Shown here piece after piece: positions 1-7,591 of a stretch of DNA of 10,569 bases (within the stretch, counting starts at the first letter, position 1; the number at the start of each line of letters is the position of its first letter). The notes below the pieces were generated by a model. It worked only from the letters and a program-made list of their open reading frames with translations. It searched no databases and was not told where the DNA came from. A program made the translations under genes and the position numbers. Location of the stretch: the NCBI GenBank assembly GCA_003024985.2, contig PXIH01S0018131.1; one strand, given 5' to 3'. This stretch comes from Euperipatoides rowelli. Its lineage: Eukaryota; Onychophora; Udeonychophora; Euonychophora; Peripatopsidae.

Positions 1-281
1 TTTTTTCTATCTGTTATAGATTTTGAAATATTTAAAATAATGTATTATCTAGACATAGCTACAGTATAAATACAAGCGTAATGAATGCGACATTTAAAAA
101 AATAATCATAAAATAAAATCTGTTTGTTTGAATTTTTTTCTTTATATATTAAAATTCCTGATAAAAAATAGAACATAAATATGTGTAATAATTTCATTAT
201 TATTATTACACGTACAGGTATATAGAAATTTTTATACATAGGATTCTATGAATCGTAAAATTTACGACACGACAGCTCATG
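1..281 (-). mobile_element. Inverted copy of the window-end repeat family, TTAA-bounded (piggyBac-like terminus)
   Basis: Read on the minus strand, this segment aligns along its length with 9931 to about 10212. The last 30 bases of that alignment (window 1-30) are a perfect reverse complement of 10183-10212 and of 10368-10397. The end at 281 abuts a TTAA (282-285) and reads CATGAGCTGTCGTGTCG on the minus strand, a diverged version of the CCTTTGAGCGGTCGCTGTCG end at 9931. Both termini carry a short palindrome of the type GTCGTAA-TTTACGAC about 15-20 bases inward. TTAA flanks and CCYTT-type ends are usual for piggyBac-superfamily elements and their non-autonomous derivatives. No transposase is visible, so the family name is an inference. 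The copy runs off the left edge of the window. Confidence 0.6.
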
Positions 282-285
282 TTAA
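282..285. repeat. TTAA flanking the left repeat copy
   Basis: TTAA lies directly outside the element end at 281, matching the TTAA at 9927-9930 outside the right copy. In piggyBac-type insertions TTAA is the duplicated target site. The partner TTAA of this copy would lie left of the window. TTAA is common in DNA this AT-rich, so the support comes from its exact placement at both termini. Confidence 0.4.
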
Positions 286-1489
286 AAATTTGTGCGCGCC
301 TGCTCGAAGGTTAATGTAGTCAAGATTACATTAACTGAAAGATAATAGTACTATCAGGCACCACTAAACATTGCCTTTGAAGGAAATTTGTCACTATCAA
401 GGTGACTAAAAATAAAGAAGTAAATAAACAATAAGTTTTCATGTTGAGAAGCCTCAAAATTTGGAAGAATGAGACATGTGTAACACTTGTCCCCTTACAT
501 AATCTCAGGAATGTAATTGTCTTAGTTCATCAGTAGATGAACAGACAAGTAGAAATATAGCAACAGAGGTGGAGAAGAATTCAATATTTAACGTGGTAAA
601 AATTTAGAGGTGAAAAGTAGGCCTGGGAGGGGAATTCCCAGACTTGTGACTCAAATAAATGCAAGGAGAAACTTTGAGATAAATTAAACTGCGAAATATT
701 CAGTTTGGTTAATAAGTTTAATTCTTGACTATTTAAGCTACAAAATATTTGATTTAAATACATGAATAAATAAATTACAGTTGAAATAAAAAGGAAAGCA
801 TAAGAAAACAAAAAAACTTACATGTAACTTTTGTGTCCACAAATCAAATATAAACAAAATTTAAGTTATTTATTGAAATAATACAAATAGAGACACACAG
901 TACTACCACAGCACGAGTCATTAATGATGCATGAATAAATATAGCTAGTATACAAAAAAAGTAAAATTATGTCTAGGTAATCTTTAGCTAAAAGACAATG
1001 CCAGGTATAAAAATATATTGAATAAAAAATGTAGTGACACCCTAGCATGATATTCAGAATTACGATAAAGTAAAAATAATGAAATAAAAATTAAAGGATT
1101 GCATTGCAGCCAAAGAATAATGATTGAGGGCATAATAATTGACCCAACATTGATTTGTTGTAGTTTATTGGTATATATACTGTGTATATAAAACAAAATG
1201 AATTATACTAAAATATAGTAATCCAATTACTGATAAAATGAGGCACTTAGCCATGTCAAGCCACAGTAATTATTAACTAAAACATCCCTATAACAGACGT
1301 GTAATAGCTTGGTACTATGGGCAATCTATTATATTTAAATAGCAACTAAAGCTTAAAAGAAGCAACTAATTGAAGGATTGTGGAGAAATCTATAATTAAG
1401 ACAAATAAAATAACAACTAGTGGAAGTAACAATTGCAGAAATTATCAGGGCTAAGAGTTAAATTAAATAAAAAACTTTGTGTGTTTTTA
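286..1489. other. AT-rich stretch without a recognisable gene
   Basis: All reading frames are broken by frequent stops, and the few open stretches of 60-76 codons read as low-complexity, hydrophobic translations of AT-rich DNA. There is a perfect 9-bp inverted repeat GTTAATGTA (310-318) and TACATTAAC (327-335) with an 8-base spacer just inside the left element. Otherwise I see no repeat, RNA gene or promoter signature here. Confidence 0.5.
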
Positions 1490-1683
1490 TTGACAATCAA
1501 AATCAGGCTAGTAGAAATATTAATGAATTGTCCAAAAATAAAAATAAAGCAGTTAAGGCTTGTGCTGTCCGACCCGAAAACCAAATGTCTCTTTATGAAA
1601 GACTGAGGATTTCAGGGGTTATTCATTCAGTCAGAATTGAAATTGATAATTTGCATTGCAAAGATATGAATGAAGGAAGATGA
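1490..1683 (+). pseudogene. Short open stretch ending upstream of an LTR-like segment; unidentified
   Basis: The frame stays open for about 65 codons and ends at TGA 1681-1683. The only initiator in the open frame is a TTG near 1477, so an ATG-started gene is not supported. A splice acceptor could lie at CAATCAAAATCAG near 1506. The composition is more protein-like than the surroundings, with charged and polar residues, the string YERLRISGVIHSVRIEI, and few of the Phe/Ile/Lys runs expected from random AT-rich DNA. I do not recognise the family. A purine-rich run (GAATGAAGGAAGATGATGA) spans the stop codon and the LTR-like segment follows. This is the arrangement expected if the stretch were the 3' end of a retrotransposon polyprotein, but no diagnostic motif confirms that. 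It could equally be a terminal exon or chance. Confidence 0.2.
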
Positions 1684-1717
1684 TGATTCTTAGAACATAC
1701 CCCAAAGTTTAGATCAC

Positions 1718-1840
1718 TGTTGTATCAAGTTTCGACCGCTTGTAAATAATGAATTGTACATCATGTAAATAGTTGTGCTCCTCAGCCGTTAGGCGGGGAA
1801 AATAAAGCAGTGTGTGAAACCTCATTAGCACAGAGAGAGA
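1718..1840 (+). mobile_element. LTR-like segment with AATAAA signal (possible solo or 3' LTR fragment)
   Basis: Starting near TGTTGTATCAAG, the segment contains repeated TGTAAATA and TGTACAT words, then a GC-richer palindromic patch (CAGCCGTTAGGCGGGG) immediately before AATAAAG (1800-1806), followed by a purine-rich tail (CAGAGAGAGAAGAGG). A TG start, a polyadenylation signal and a purine-rich tract just upstream (about 1670-1690) resemble the U3-R-U5 layout of an LTR. I found no second copy in the window, no primer binding site and no reverse transcriptase attached. The call rests on layout only. An ordinary host 3' untranslated region would look similar. Confidence 0.22.
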
Positions 1841-2010
1841 AGAGGACTGGCCATCTGTCACCTTGCTCACATGCTTATCTTAAAGTTTGCCTTTCAGAGG
1901 AAGATATTGAATAAGTTATGAAGCTGACAATAATATAAACAGTATAAAGATTTTAAATAAACTTGGACTTAATGAGTAAAAATTAAATATACAGAGTAAA
2001 ATACTGATAA

Positions 2011-2333
2011 AATTCAACAGGGTTAGAACTTAAAAGGAAACAAATAAAGTTGGAATTTAAAGTTACCAAGCATATTTACACTTGCAGTGGAGACTGCTTA
2101 AGAGCTCTCATCAGGAGTCCAGAAATAATTTTATTCCCTGGTCCATTAATAATGACACTAGCATTCTTTAACAAGACAGAAAATTCCATTGGAAGTTCAC
2201 AGGTACTATATGGGATGTAACACGAGTAAGGGATAGGACCTCATGCTGTTATTTAAAGGCCAGTTGTGAAACCCCTGTCTGGGAATGCAATGATAATCAA
2301 AAACTGTCCAAGAAGCTGTGGAGGCTTTCAGAT
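2011..2333 (+). other. Patch with two overlapping open frames of mixed composition; unrecognised
   Basis: One frame is open from after TAA 2008-2010 to TAA 2218-2220 (69 codons). A second is open from after TAA 2169-2171 to TAA 2334-2336 (54 codons). Neither begins with a usable ATG. The second translation is rich in Trp, Cys and charged residues (for example KFTGTIWDVTRVRDRTSCCY), unlike the Phe/Ile/Asn/Lys translations seen in most of the window. A consensus-like acceptor (TTTACACTTGCAG, ending at 2087) and a donor-like CAG/GTACTA (near 2202) occur in the patch. The local base composition is visibly less AT-rich. I do not recognise a family. It could be a decayed transposon, a degenerate exon, or non-coding sequence that happens to lack stops. 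Confidence 0.15.
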
Positions 2334-3258
2334 TAATTTCTCAGATAAAAATACAAATAATTAAATTTTAATAGGGGTTCATATAAAAAACTTATTGATA
2401 AATAAATTTAAATTAGAAAATTAAATGAAACCATTCATTGGTTGGGAACTGATGAATGCATGCAGTGCATCTTCAATGTTATTAAGAGTAAATAAAGAAA
2501 AAAAAATCCTGTTGAGGGCCTGGATGATAAATATTGATTAAATATAGTGTTAGCTAGTGAATAAATAATTAAGTTTTTTTATTTGATTATACAAATATTT
2601 ACTGTTATTATTATTGAATGATTATGAATGGTTTATACCAATAGAAGTATAATGTCGATTTAATATTTTTGAGTCGTATAACACTATTGTTTAAATAGGA
2701 ATGTTTAAATGCTAATAAATGAATAACTAACTAAAAAAAGTTAAAATGTAAAATAATGTGATTCATTAAAAAAAAGATGGAATGTTTGACATGGAGTTCA
2801 AGAACTATAAACCAATTTACAATACTGTTGAAAAAGGTCAGTGAAATAAATGAAATGCTCTGATGAACAATGCTACAATTTGTCATAAATAATGCTGTTT
2901 GCAAATATAAGAAGTGTGATTGACTAAGAGAATGAACAGAGAAATTTAAATGAGGAAGGCTCTGTGATGATGAAATTTTTAAGAACATAAAGCGAAGCTG
3001 ATATACTGTATTTATAATTAACTGAAACCCCTCTGATGGGGAATTACAAATGATTTAACCTACAGTGACTATGATTATGAAACGATAAAATTCTACTAAC
3101 CCAGATGGAAGCTATAGTAAAAATAATGGAAGAGAAACCCTGAAAAGTGAACTGTGTATTTGAAACGAAATTAAGTCTTAATACTGTGCTGAAGCCCTCT
3201 CCAATAACCAGAACATTTTCAAAGGATGAAATAGGCCTATTGAAATTAGGAAAATTAG
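2334..3258 (+). other. A-rich decayed sequence upstream of the LINE fragment
   Basis: There is no intact frame. The plus strand has more A than T: I counted 27 A to 17 T in 2761-2820 and 25 A to 17 T in 2881-2940. A frame starting at ATG 2791 reads sensibly for 17 codons and then meets repeated TGA and TAA stops, as a decayed coding region might. Between 3081 and 3261 another frame, broken by one TGA, reads ILLTQMEAIVKIMEE, which could correspond to the stretch after the catalytic motif of a non-LTR reverse transcriptase. Because the clearer reverse-transcriptase remnant starts at 3259 on the same strand, this may be the upstream part of the same old element. That is inference only. Confidence 0.25.
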
Positions 3259-3489
3259 CTTAACTACCTAAAGAAATTAGTGATCAAAATAATAAAAAAA
3301 AATTTCATGTATATTGAAATGAAGTTATCCTAAGAAGATGAAGCATTTGGTGAAACATCTTGAATGATCCTAGAAATTAAATACAGTAATGATCAACAAA
3401 CATTAACAATGAAAAAATTAGTTCTACACAGAACAATTAAATAAATTATATTGACCTATGGAGCTGAAAAGGGGAGAACCACAAGGTGA
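3259..3489 (+). pseudogene. Decayed non-LTR retrotransposon reverse transcriptase, C-terminal part
   Basis: One plus-strand frame reads LNYLKKLV at 3259, then EDEAFGE at 3334, then a basic amphipathic stretch LTMKKLVLHRTIK, then IILTYGAEK at 3445-3471. This is the order and approximate spacing of a conserved block at the C-terminal end of non-LTR (LINE) reverse transcriptases: a YLG-type motif, a region around AFG, a basic helix, and a final TYGxExW motif. The match lies in one unbroken frame although three stops interrupt it (TAA 3331, TGA 3361, TAA 3442), and the frame ends at TGA 3487-3489. The final Trp of the motif is missing. Stops without frameshifts suggest decay by substitution after an old insertion. 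The copy is non-functional, and clade assignment needs an alignment. The catalytic motif, endonuclease and 3' end are not recognisable. Confidence 0.6.
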
Positions 3490-3683
3490 AAAGTGCAGCC
3501 TTTGGCATAGACTTGCTAAATGGTCACTAGACCCACTTAATTATTAACCATCTAATAATGGGCTTTAACGGGAACTTTAATAACTGCCCAATTATTTATA
3601 TTAAGCATCAGTATATAAACAAGTTTTCAAGATTTTTAAAGAGTCGGTACCAGAAACTTTAAAGTGTTAACTTAGTTAATTGG

Positions 3684-3747
3684 CGAACACAGTGCTATTA
3701 AACACTTGTTAATTCAACCTTACAGGCTTAGATAGTCACTGTGTTTG
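3684..3747. repeat. Imperfect inverted repeat (about 15-bp arms, 33-bp spacer)
   Basis: The arms are CGAACACAGTGCTAT (3684-3698) and ATAGTCACTGTGTTTG (3732-3747). The second arm reverse-complemented is CAAACACAGTGACTAT, which differs by one substitution and one inserted base. It could form a hairpin in RNA or DNA or be the remnant of a small foldback element. No flanking target-site duplication is evident. Confidence 0.45.
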
Positions 3748-4284
3748 TCCGATAACTACAAGAAGAAATTTTTAACTTTGCTTAATCATGCCTGCCTAAT
3801 GTCCCCTCAGTTATAATCCATATTTAAGCCCTCAGATGTCTCAAGATTAAATAGTCTAGAGGTAGAAATTTGATTAATAAGTGTTTGTTAGCAAGAGTAG
3901 AGTGGTGTTCATTAGACAGCAAGACTTCAGAGCAGGATCAGAGGCTCCAACATCCTCAGCTAAAGCTGCACAGGTTTGCCATTTTGAAAGAATTAATTCA
4001 TCTTAAGATTACCTATCAAACATTATTAGTAACTATTTTAATAACTTGAATCTACTTTCCTTACGGTAGCCAGAGCATAACTCCTAACTGAACCTTAAAC
4101 TGCTTATCTACAATTAAATAACTTTGATTTAGATCACTTAAAGTAATTGTCACAGATGTCATATGATCAACTGGAAGAAAAACTATTGACTATAATGCCA
4201 TGAAAATTTAGATAATGTTGAACTAAAATTGTTTAATATTGATATAATACAGTTTATATTGAGGGTAATTCTGCTCAGTTTTGT
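3748..4284. other. Non-coding stretch, nothing recognised
   Basis: All frames are broken. The base composition is slightly more balanced than in neighbouring parts, and words such as CCTCAG occur several times between 3800 and 3980. I find no exon, RNA gene or repeat that can be supported. It is plausible intron or intergenic sequence. Confidence 0.4.
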
Positions 4285-4409
4285 AAAATGAAGGTGAAAT
4301 TTGAAATAGTAATTACCATAATTGAATATTTTATAATATGTGTACAAAAATGAAGGTGAAATTTGAAATAATAATTACCATCATAACTGAATGGTTATAA
4401 TATGTATAC
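4285..4409. repeat. 62-bp tandem duplication
   Basis: Two adjacent copies begin at 4285 and 4346. Both share the 19-base core ATGAAGGTGAAATTTGAAA, with starts 62 bp apart (TGAAGGTG at 4289 and 4351), then AATTACCAT and TATAATATGTRTAC. The copies differ by a few substitutions and a small indel, so the duplication is not an assembly overlap. It is not next to an N gap. Confidence 0.85.
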
Positions 4410-4770
4410 TTACCATTGTTTAATAATTTTAATGAATGTGATGCCTTTTTCTGGAAAATTTTAGATTTTGAAAACCTATCAGCTTATTTTGGAATAATAG
4501 AAATATTACAAGAAATAGAAGTCCCTAAGTCTAAATTAATGTTTTAAATATTATACAGTGAAATTTTTGAGTAATTTTGTACCAGGAAGTTTTGATTTTT
4601 TACCTGAAGAGAATTAACAATGATGGCATCAGCCTTTTCACATAATTATAATTTAAGAGTGGTACTGCTTTTACTGTGTACTATGAAATTGTAAGAATAG
4701 ACTTAGAATGAGTATTCAAGTCTCAAGTTATTGAATGATTAACTTACCAATTTAACAAGAGATTCTAACC

Positions 4771-4858
4771 CATAACACTGATATTCCAGCTGTAGTAATT
4801 CCGATCCAGCAATAAGTATAAATATAAACAAATTACAAAAATCCATTCTATTGATGGT
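4771..4858 (+). repeat. Contig-end overlap R1, copy 1 (identical to 6610-6697)
   Basis: These 88 bases end exactly at the N at 4859. They are identical to the 88 bases that begin exactly after the N at 6609. Before position 4771 and after 6697 the two contexts differ. Exact identity bounded on opposite sides by gap characters is the signature of two contigs that overlap but were not merged. Confidence 0.9.
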
Positions 4859-4859
4859 N
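4859..4859. other. Assembly gap (N)
   Basis: A single N separates the R1 overlap from a contig that starts inside a tandem repeat. The true sequence after 4858 is probably 6698 onward, not 4860. Confidence 0.95.
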
Positions 4860-5320
4860 AAGTTTGTTTCTATCTTATTTAGATTTACTATTATTTATTC
4901 CGATGTGTCATGCGATTGCCTATACTAATCGATTGCATTTATTACCGACATTAATTAAAATATTAATTTAAAAAAATCTCTTTGTTGGATTTTTTTGTAA
5001 TTTAGATTTTTGAATTCCTTACAAAAAATAAAATAATAAATATATTTAAAGTTTGTTTCTATCTTATTTAGATTTACTATTAGTTATTCCGATGTGTCAT
5101 GCGATTGCCTATACTAATCAATTGCATTTATTACCGACATTACTTAAAATATTAATTTAAAAAAATCTCTTGTTGGATTTTTGAATTACTTACAAAAAAT
5201 TAAGTAAATATGTTTAAAGTTTGTTTATTTATTCCGAATTGAAGTGGCATAAGAAGCATTAAGACAAAAATAAAAAAAGGCGGCAATGTCGGCAATACAC
5301 CCGAGGTGGAGCCAGTAAAT
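4860..5320 (-). repeat. Tandem ~189-bp repeat, diverged relative of the window-end family
   Basis: AAGTTTGTTTCTATCTTATT begins at 4860 and again at 5049 (period 189). A third, shorter start occurs at 5217, where a deletion of about 20 bp has shortened the second copy. Read on the minus strand, the unit shares words and order with the tandem unit at 10038-10569: AAAAATCCAACAA followed by a GATTTTTTTA-type run, and a unit boundary at a TTCTATCT-type word. The spacing is nearly the same (about 188 bp). Near 5283-5320 the sequence passes into an end-like segment (ATGTCGGCAATACACCCGAG, then GTGGAGCC) that resembles the terminus at 5790-5823. I infer these are the subterminal tandem repeats and end of an older member of the same or a sister element. 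The left end is cut by the contig break. Confidence 0.6.
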
Positions 5321-5401
5321 TATCCAAGCAAATTACAGAAACATCATTTACATTTTTAATTTTAGATATTTTATTTTTTGTTTTAAAGAAAATTTGTTTT
5401 T

Positions 5402-5538
5402 ATAGGTGAATAACAACTAAGTAATCTATTTATAAAATTAATTGCAAGTAAATCGCAAAAGTTTTAAATNATAGGTGAATAACAACTAAGTAATCTATTT
5501 ATAAAATTAATTGCAAGTAAATCGCAAAAGTTTTAAAT
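5402..5538 (+). repeat. Contig-end overlap R3: 68 bp repeated across the N at 5470
   Basis: Bases 5402-5469 end at the N and are identical to 5471-5538, which start immediately after it. The second copy then continues into new sequence. Identity that stops exactly at the gap on both sides indicates two overlapping contigs, so 68 bp are counted twice. Confidence 0.9.
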
Positions 5539-5823
5539 TAAAAAAAAAAGCTAAAATCAAGAAGCATACAAATAATTATTATAATTTAATTATCATTGAT
5601 TTTTTTTTGTAATAAAAGTATTATTTTCTTTTTTTTAAATATTTTGGGATAATTGAAGACCAATCTTTTCAGAATCTTAGAATGCTTTTTAAAAAAAATT
5701 GAAGCATTTTTGAACGAAATAGTGAATATCAAAAATGAAAGGCATAATGTCAGTATATCGTATTTGGCGCGCAACTGCATAATTATAAATGTCGGTATAG
5801 TACCGGATGTGGAGTGGAAAGGG
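5539..5823 (-). mobile_element. TTAA-bounded element end (piggyBac-like terminus CCCTTTCCACTCC)
   Basis: On the minus strand the sequence starting at 5823 reads CCCTTTCCACTCCACATCCG and is preceded by TTAA (plus-strand 5824-5827). CCCTTT next to TTAA is a common terminus for piggyBac-superfamily elements. Further in, ATCCGGTACTATACCGACAT contains a short inverted repeat, and the motif CCGACATT also occurs on the minus strand at about 5290, where a related end lies. No opposite terminus or transposase was found. The left boundary given here is simply the end of the contig overlap and is not a true element end. Two short open frames overlapping this end look spurious. Confidence 0.4.
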
Positions 5824-5827
5824 TTAA

Positions 5828-6519
5828 ACAATCAAATTGATATCAAAATTATCACACAAACCCATCATGTGTGATTGGAATAGCTATAAATTCAGTCTGC
5901 ATTTTCCAAGGCATTCTCATCGGTCCATATTAAATAAGTGTAATGAAATTTTTTCAAGTCTGCCAAAAATGCTAAAACCTCTCAACAAAAAAACTATAAT
6001 AGAATTCCCCCTCCCCCTTCTAATAAAATATTTTCTTATATTCATGGAACAGAATTATCATAGGGTAATAAAGCTTGTTCACATTAAATATGATTAATTC
6101 CTTGGAACGCTAACTGAACATAAATCATTAAAAAAAAGCACATAGAAAAATTCAGGAATAAAAAAAAAATGCTTATTTTTAAAGATTCATTTAATTTTTT
6201 TTTTTAAATTATTACTATCAACATAATATTAACATGGATATCTGGAAGCTATTAGAGTGAGAAATTGGCAATGCTTAAAAACTAAATAGATTCAAAAACA
6301 ATATTTTAATAAAATATAAACAAAATGTGAGACGGGTAAATTCTACAGAAAGTCTAATAATAGGCTGAAGTTAAATTGGGAATATTAGTATGATTACAGT
6401 ATTTTTTTTTAAAAAAAAATTACACATTAACATGAAAAAAATACACATTTTTTCCTTAATTGGTTACAGTATATATAGATTTACAGAATATAGTTAGTTA
6501 AATATGAGATTAGGTAAGA
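5828..6519. other. AT-rich non-coding stretch; likely downstream flank of RPIA
   Basis: It has many homopolymer runs and no supported gene. A frame open from about 5837 to 6097 starts at TTG, and I see no domain in its translation. If the contig order is corrected, this block (ending at 6608) adjoins 7455 directly, so it lies just 3' of the RPIA last exon and may hold the remainder of the 3' untranslated region. TTTAAT words at 6189 and 6303 are ATTAAA on the minus strand, possible weak polyadenylation signals. Confidence 0.35.
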
Positions 6520-6608
6520 TTCTTTTTTTAATTTTTTTTTTTTACAAGTTTGTCAATATTTGTTTTTGGTTTAAAAGTATCAACCAATCAATAGTTGTAT
6601 TTCTTCTA
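6520..6608 (+). repeat. Contig-end overlap R2, copy 1 (matches 7367-7454)
   Basis: These 89 bases end exactly at the N at 6609 and match the 88 bases that start exactly after the N at 7366. The only difference is one extra C (TTTGTCAATATT here, TTTGTAATATT there). The placement at two gap edges points to an unmerged contig overlap rather than a biological repeat. Confidence 0.9.
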
Positions 6609-6609
6609 N

Positions 6610-6697
6610 CATAACACTGATATTCCAGCTGTAGTAATTCCGATCCAGCAATAAGTATAAATATAAACAAATTACAAAAATCCATTCTATTGATGGT
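6610..6697 (+). repeat. Contig-start overlap R1, copy 2 (identical to 4771-4858)
   Basis: This is the first 88 bases of the block 6610-7365, identical to the last 88 bases before the N at 4859. It shows that this block is the natural continuation of position 4858. Confidence 0.9.
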
Positions 6698-7365
6698 AAA
6701 TTTGATGTTGAGAACCTATGTATTTAGTGAACTAAAAGAAAAATTTATGTGTTTAAAAATGGTAACTGTGGTCTGAGCCTCATTCTCACAATTATTGTAA
6801 TTCTCATGAACAGTAAAATTTCAAAGTTTTAGGTACAGCTTCAAGAGGTTTCCAGTATCCCAGTCCAGTTGATATTTTTTTAAACAATCAGGTAAACCAC
6901 TTCTAAAATATATACATAAGGTTAAAGTAATTAAGTATATGTATCTCTCTGCATAGTCAAATAATTCCATTTCAGCTGTCCGCAGTTAATTAAATATCAG
7001 TTCAATTAATAAGAGAAACTGCTATTCTCTCTTCTTGTCCATTTAGGCTAACTTGGACCACAAGTATAAAACTTTGTGATTGATAGCTGCATAGTAACAA
7101 GTGCTTCAATTACCCTCATTGACACATCCTGCTACTCACCCTGTCTGTATTTACCAACCAGTATTTTGACAATCATTTATTTCTACCATTAAGGTTAGTG
7201 ATAAGGATCCCATTTTTCCACAGTTTGTGAGAATCAGTATGAACAAAATTTCCAAGCAATAAACTCGATTCTTGAAAAAACATCACATAACTCCTTTTTG
7301 CAAAGGTCAGTTCAATTATTGAAAATAAATTCATGGTGGTCATATCATTTTTTTTTTTTTTTTTT
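6698..7365. other. Misplaced contig block, non-coding, ends in poly-T
   Basis: No exon or RNA gene can be supported. The sequence is slightly less AT-rich than its neighbours, with pyrimidine-rich runs on the plus strand, and ends in an uninterrupted run of about 20 T before the N at 7366. That run is a likely cause of the assembly break. By the overlap evidence the block belongs after 4858, so it should not be read as 3' flank of the RPIA exon. Confidence 0.5.
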
Positions 7366-7366
7366 N
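7366..7366. other. Assembly gap (N)
   Basis: A single N lies between the poly-T end of the misplaced block and the R2 copy that begins the RPIA-bearing contig. The true left neighbour of 7367 is probably the block ending at 6608. Confidence 0.95.
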
Positions 7367-7469
7367 TTCTTTTTTTAATTTTTTTTTTTTACAAGTTTGT
7401 AATATTTGTTTTTGGTTTAAAAGTATCAACCAATCAATAGTTGTATTTCTTCTAGACAATATTGTCTTG
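7367..7469 (-). other. RPIA 3' untranslated region, start
   Basis: Downstream of the RPIA stop on the minus strand there is no further coding sequence. An ATTAAA variant signal occurs at 7374-7379 (minus strand) inside an A-rich run about 90 bases after the stop. It is the nearest candidate polyadenylation signal, and no AATAAA lies closer. Most of the segment is the R2 overlap shared with 6520-6608, so the natural continuation is toward 6519 and lower. Confidence 0.35.
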
Positions 7470-7591
7470 TCAATGACCATTCAAGCTTGTTTCTTTAATA
7501 GTTGAACACACCTTTTCTTTTACACTACCATCAGCCTGTCCAAAGTAAGCCTTTATAGCCAAATCAACAAATAGGCCTGTCTCAACAACAC
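7470..7591 (-). CDS. RPIA: Ribose-5-phosphate isomerase (RPIA), last coding exon
   Basis: On the minus strand, an acceptor TTTTGATTGTAG (ending at 7592) is followed by an open frame of 39 complete codons to TGA (7470-7472). The exon opens with the last two bases of a Gly codon, so the intron splits that codon after its first base. The protein begins (G)VVETGLFVDLA and continues AYFGQADGSVKEK. This matches the C-terminal signature of ribose-5-phosphate isomerase A: PGVV-(D/E)-TGLF, then YFG and a DGSV turn. The enzyme interconverts ribulose 5-phosphate and ribose 5-phosphate in the cytosolic non-oxidative pentose phosphate pathway. After DGSVKEK there is a tail of about 15 residues ending in Asn-Gly-His, which I do not recognise. 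No stop or frameshift interrupts the exon, so it looks functional. The earlier exons, roughly the first 200 or more residues of a typical protein, should lie at higher coordinates. I could not find them before 10569, so introns are long or exons fall in gaps. Confidence 0.85.

Noticed and set aside
45-239. Minus-strand open frame of 64 codons
   Set aside because: It lies wholly inside the left repeat copy and its translation is low-complexity Phe/Ile/Lys/Tyr. The corresponding positions of the right copy contain indels, so no coding constraint is apparent.
310-335. 9-bp hairpin GTTAATGTA/TACATTAAC as a regulatory or terminator structure
   Set aside because: Short AT-rich inverted repeats are frequent by chance here, and there is no gene next to it.
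581-1196. Several minus-strand frames of 60-76 codons
   Set aside because: They overlap one another in different frames, are rich in Phe, Leu, Ile, Tyr and Ser as expected from AT-rich DNA, and show no domain or splice context.
2731-2988. Minus-strand frame of 85 codons
   Set aside because: The opposite strand is A-rich, so its complement is T-rich and gives a spurious hydrophobic Phe/Leu/Ser/His frame. Decayed retroelement sequence on the plus strand is the likelier explanation.
2791-2990. Plus-strand frame from ATG 2791 as a decayed transposase (helix-turn-helix type)
   Set aside because: The first 17 codons read plausibly, but stops follow every few codons and no motif can be matched with confidence.
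5586-6097. Three short frames on both strands around 5586-6097
   Set aside because: They overlap each other and a TTAA-bounded transposon end. One starts at TTG, and none shows a recognisable motif.
4771-6697. Identical 88-bp copies read as the long terminal repeats or target-site duplication of a 1.8-kb insertion
   Set aside because: Both copies stop exactly at N gaps on opposite sides, which is what contig overlaps do. A real insertion would not place its boundaries on assembly gaps.
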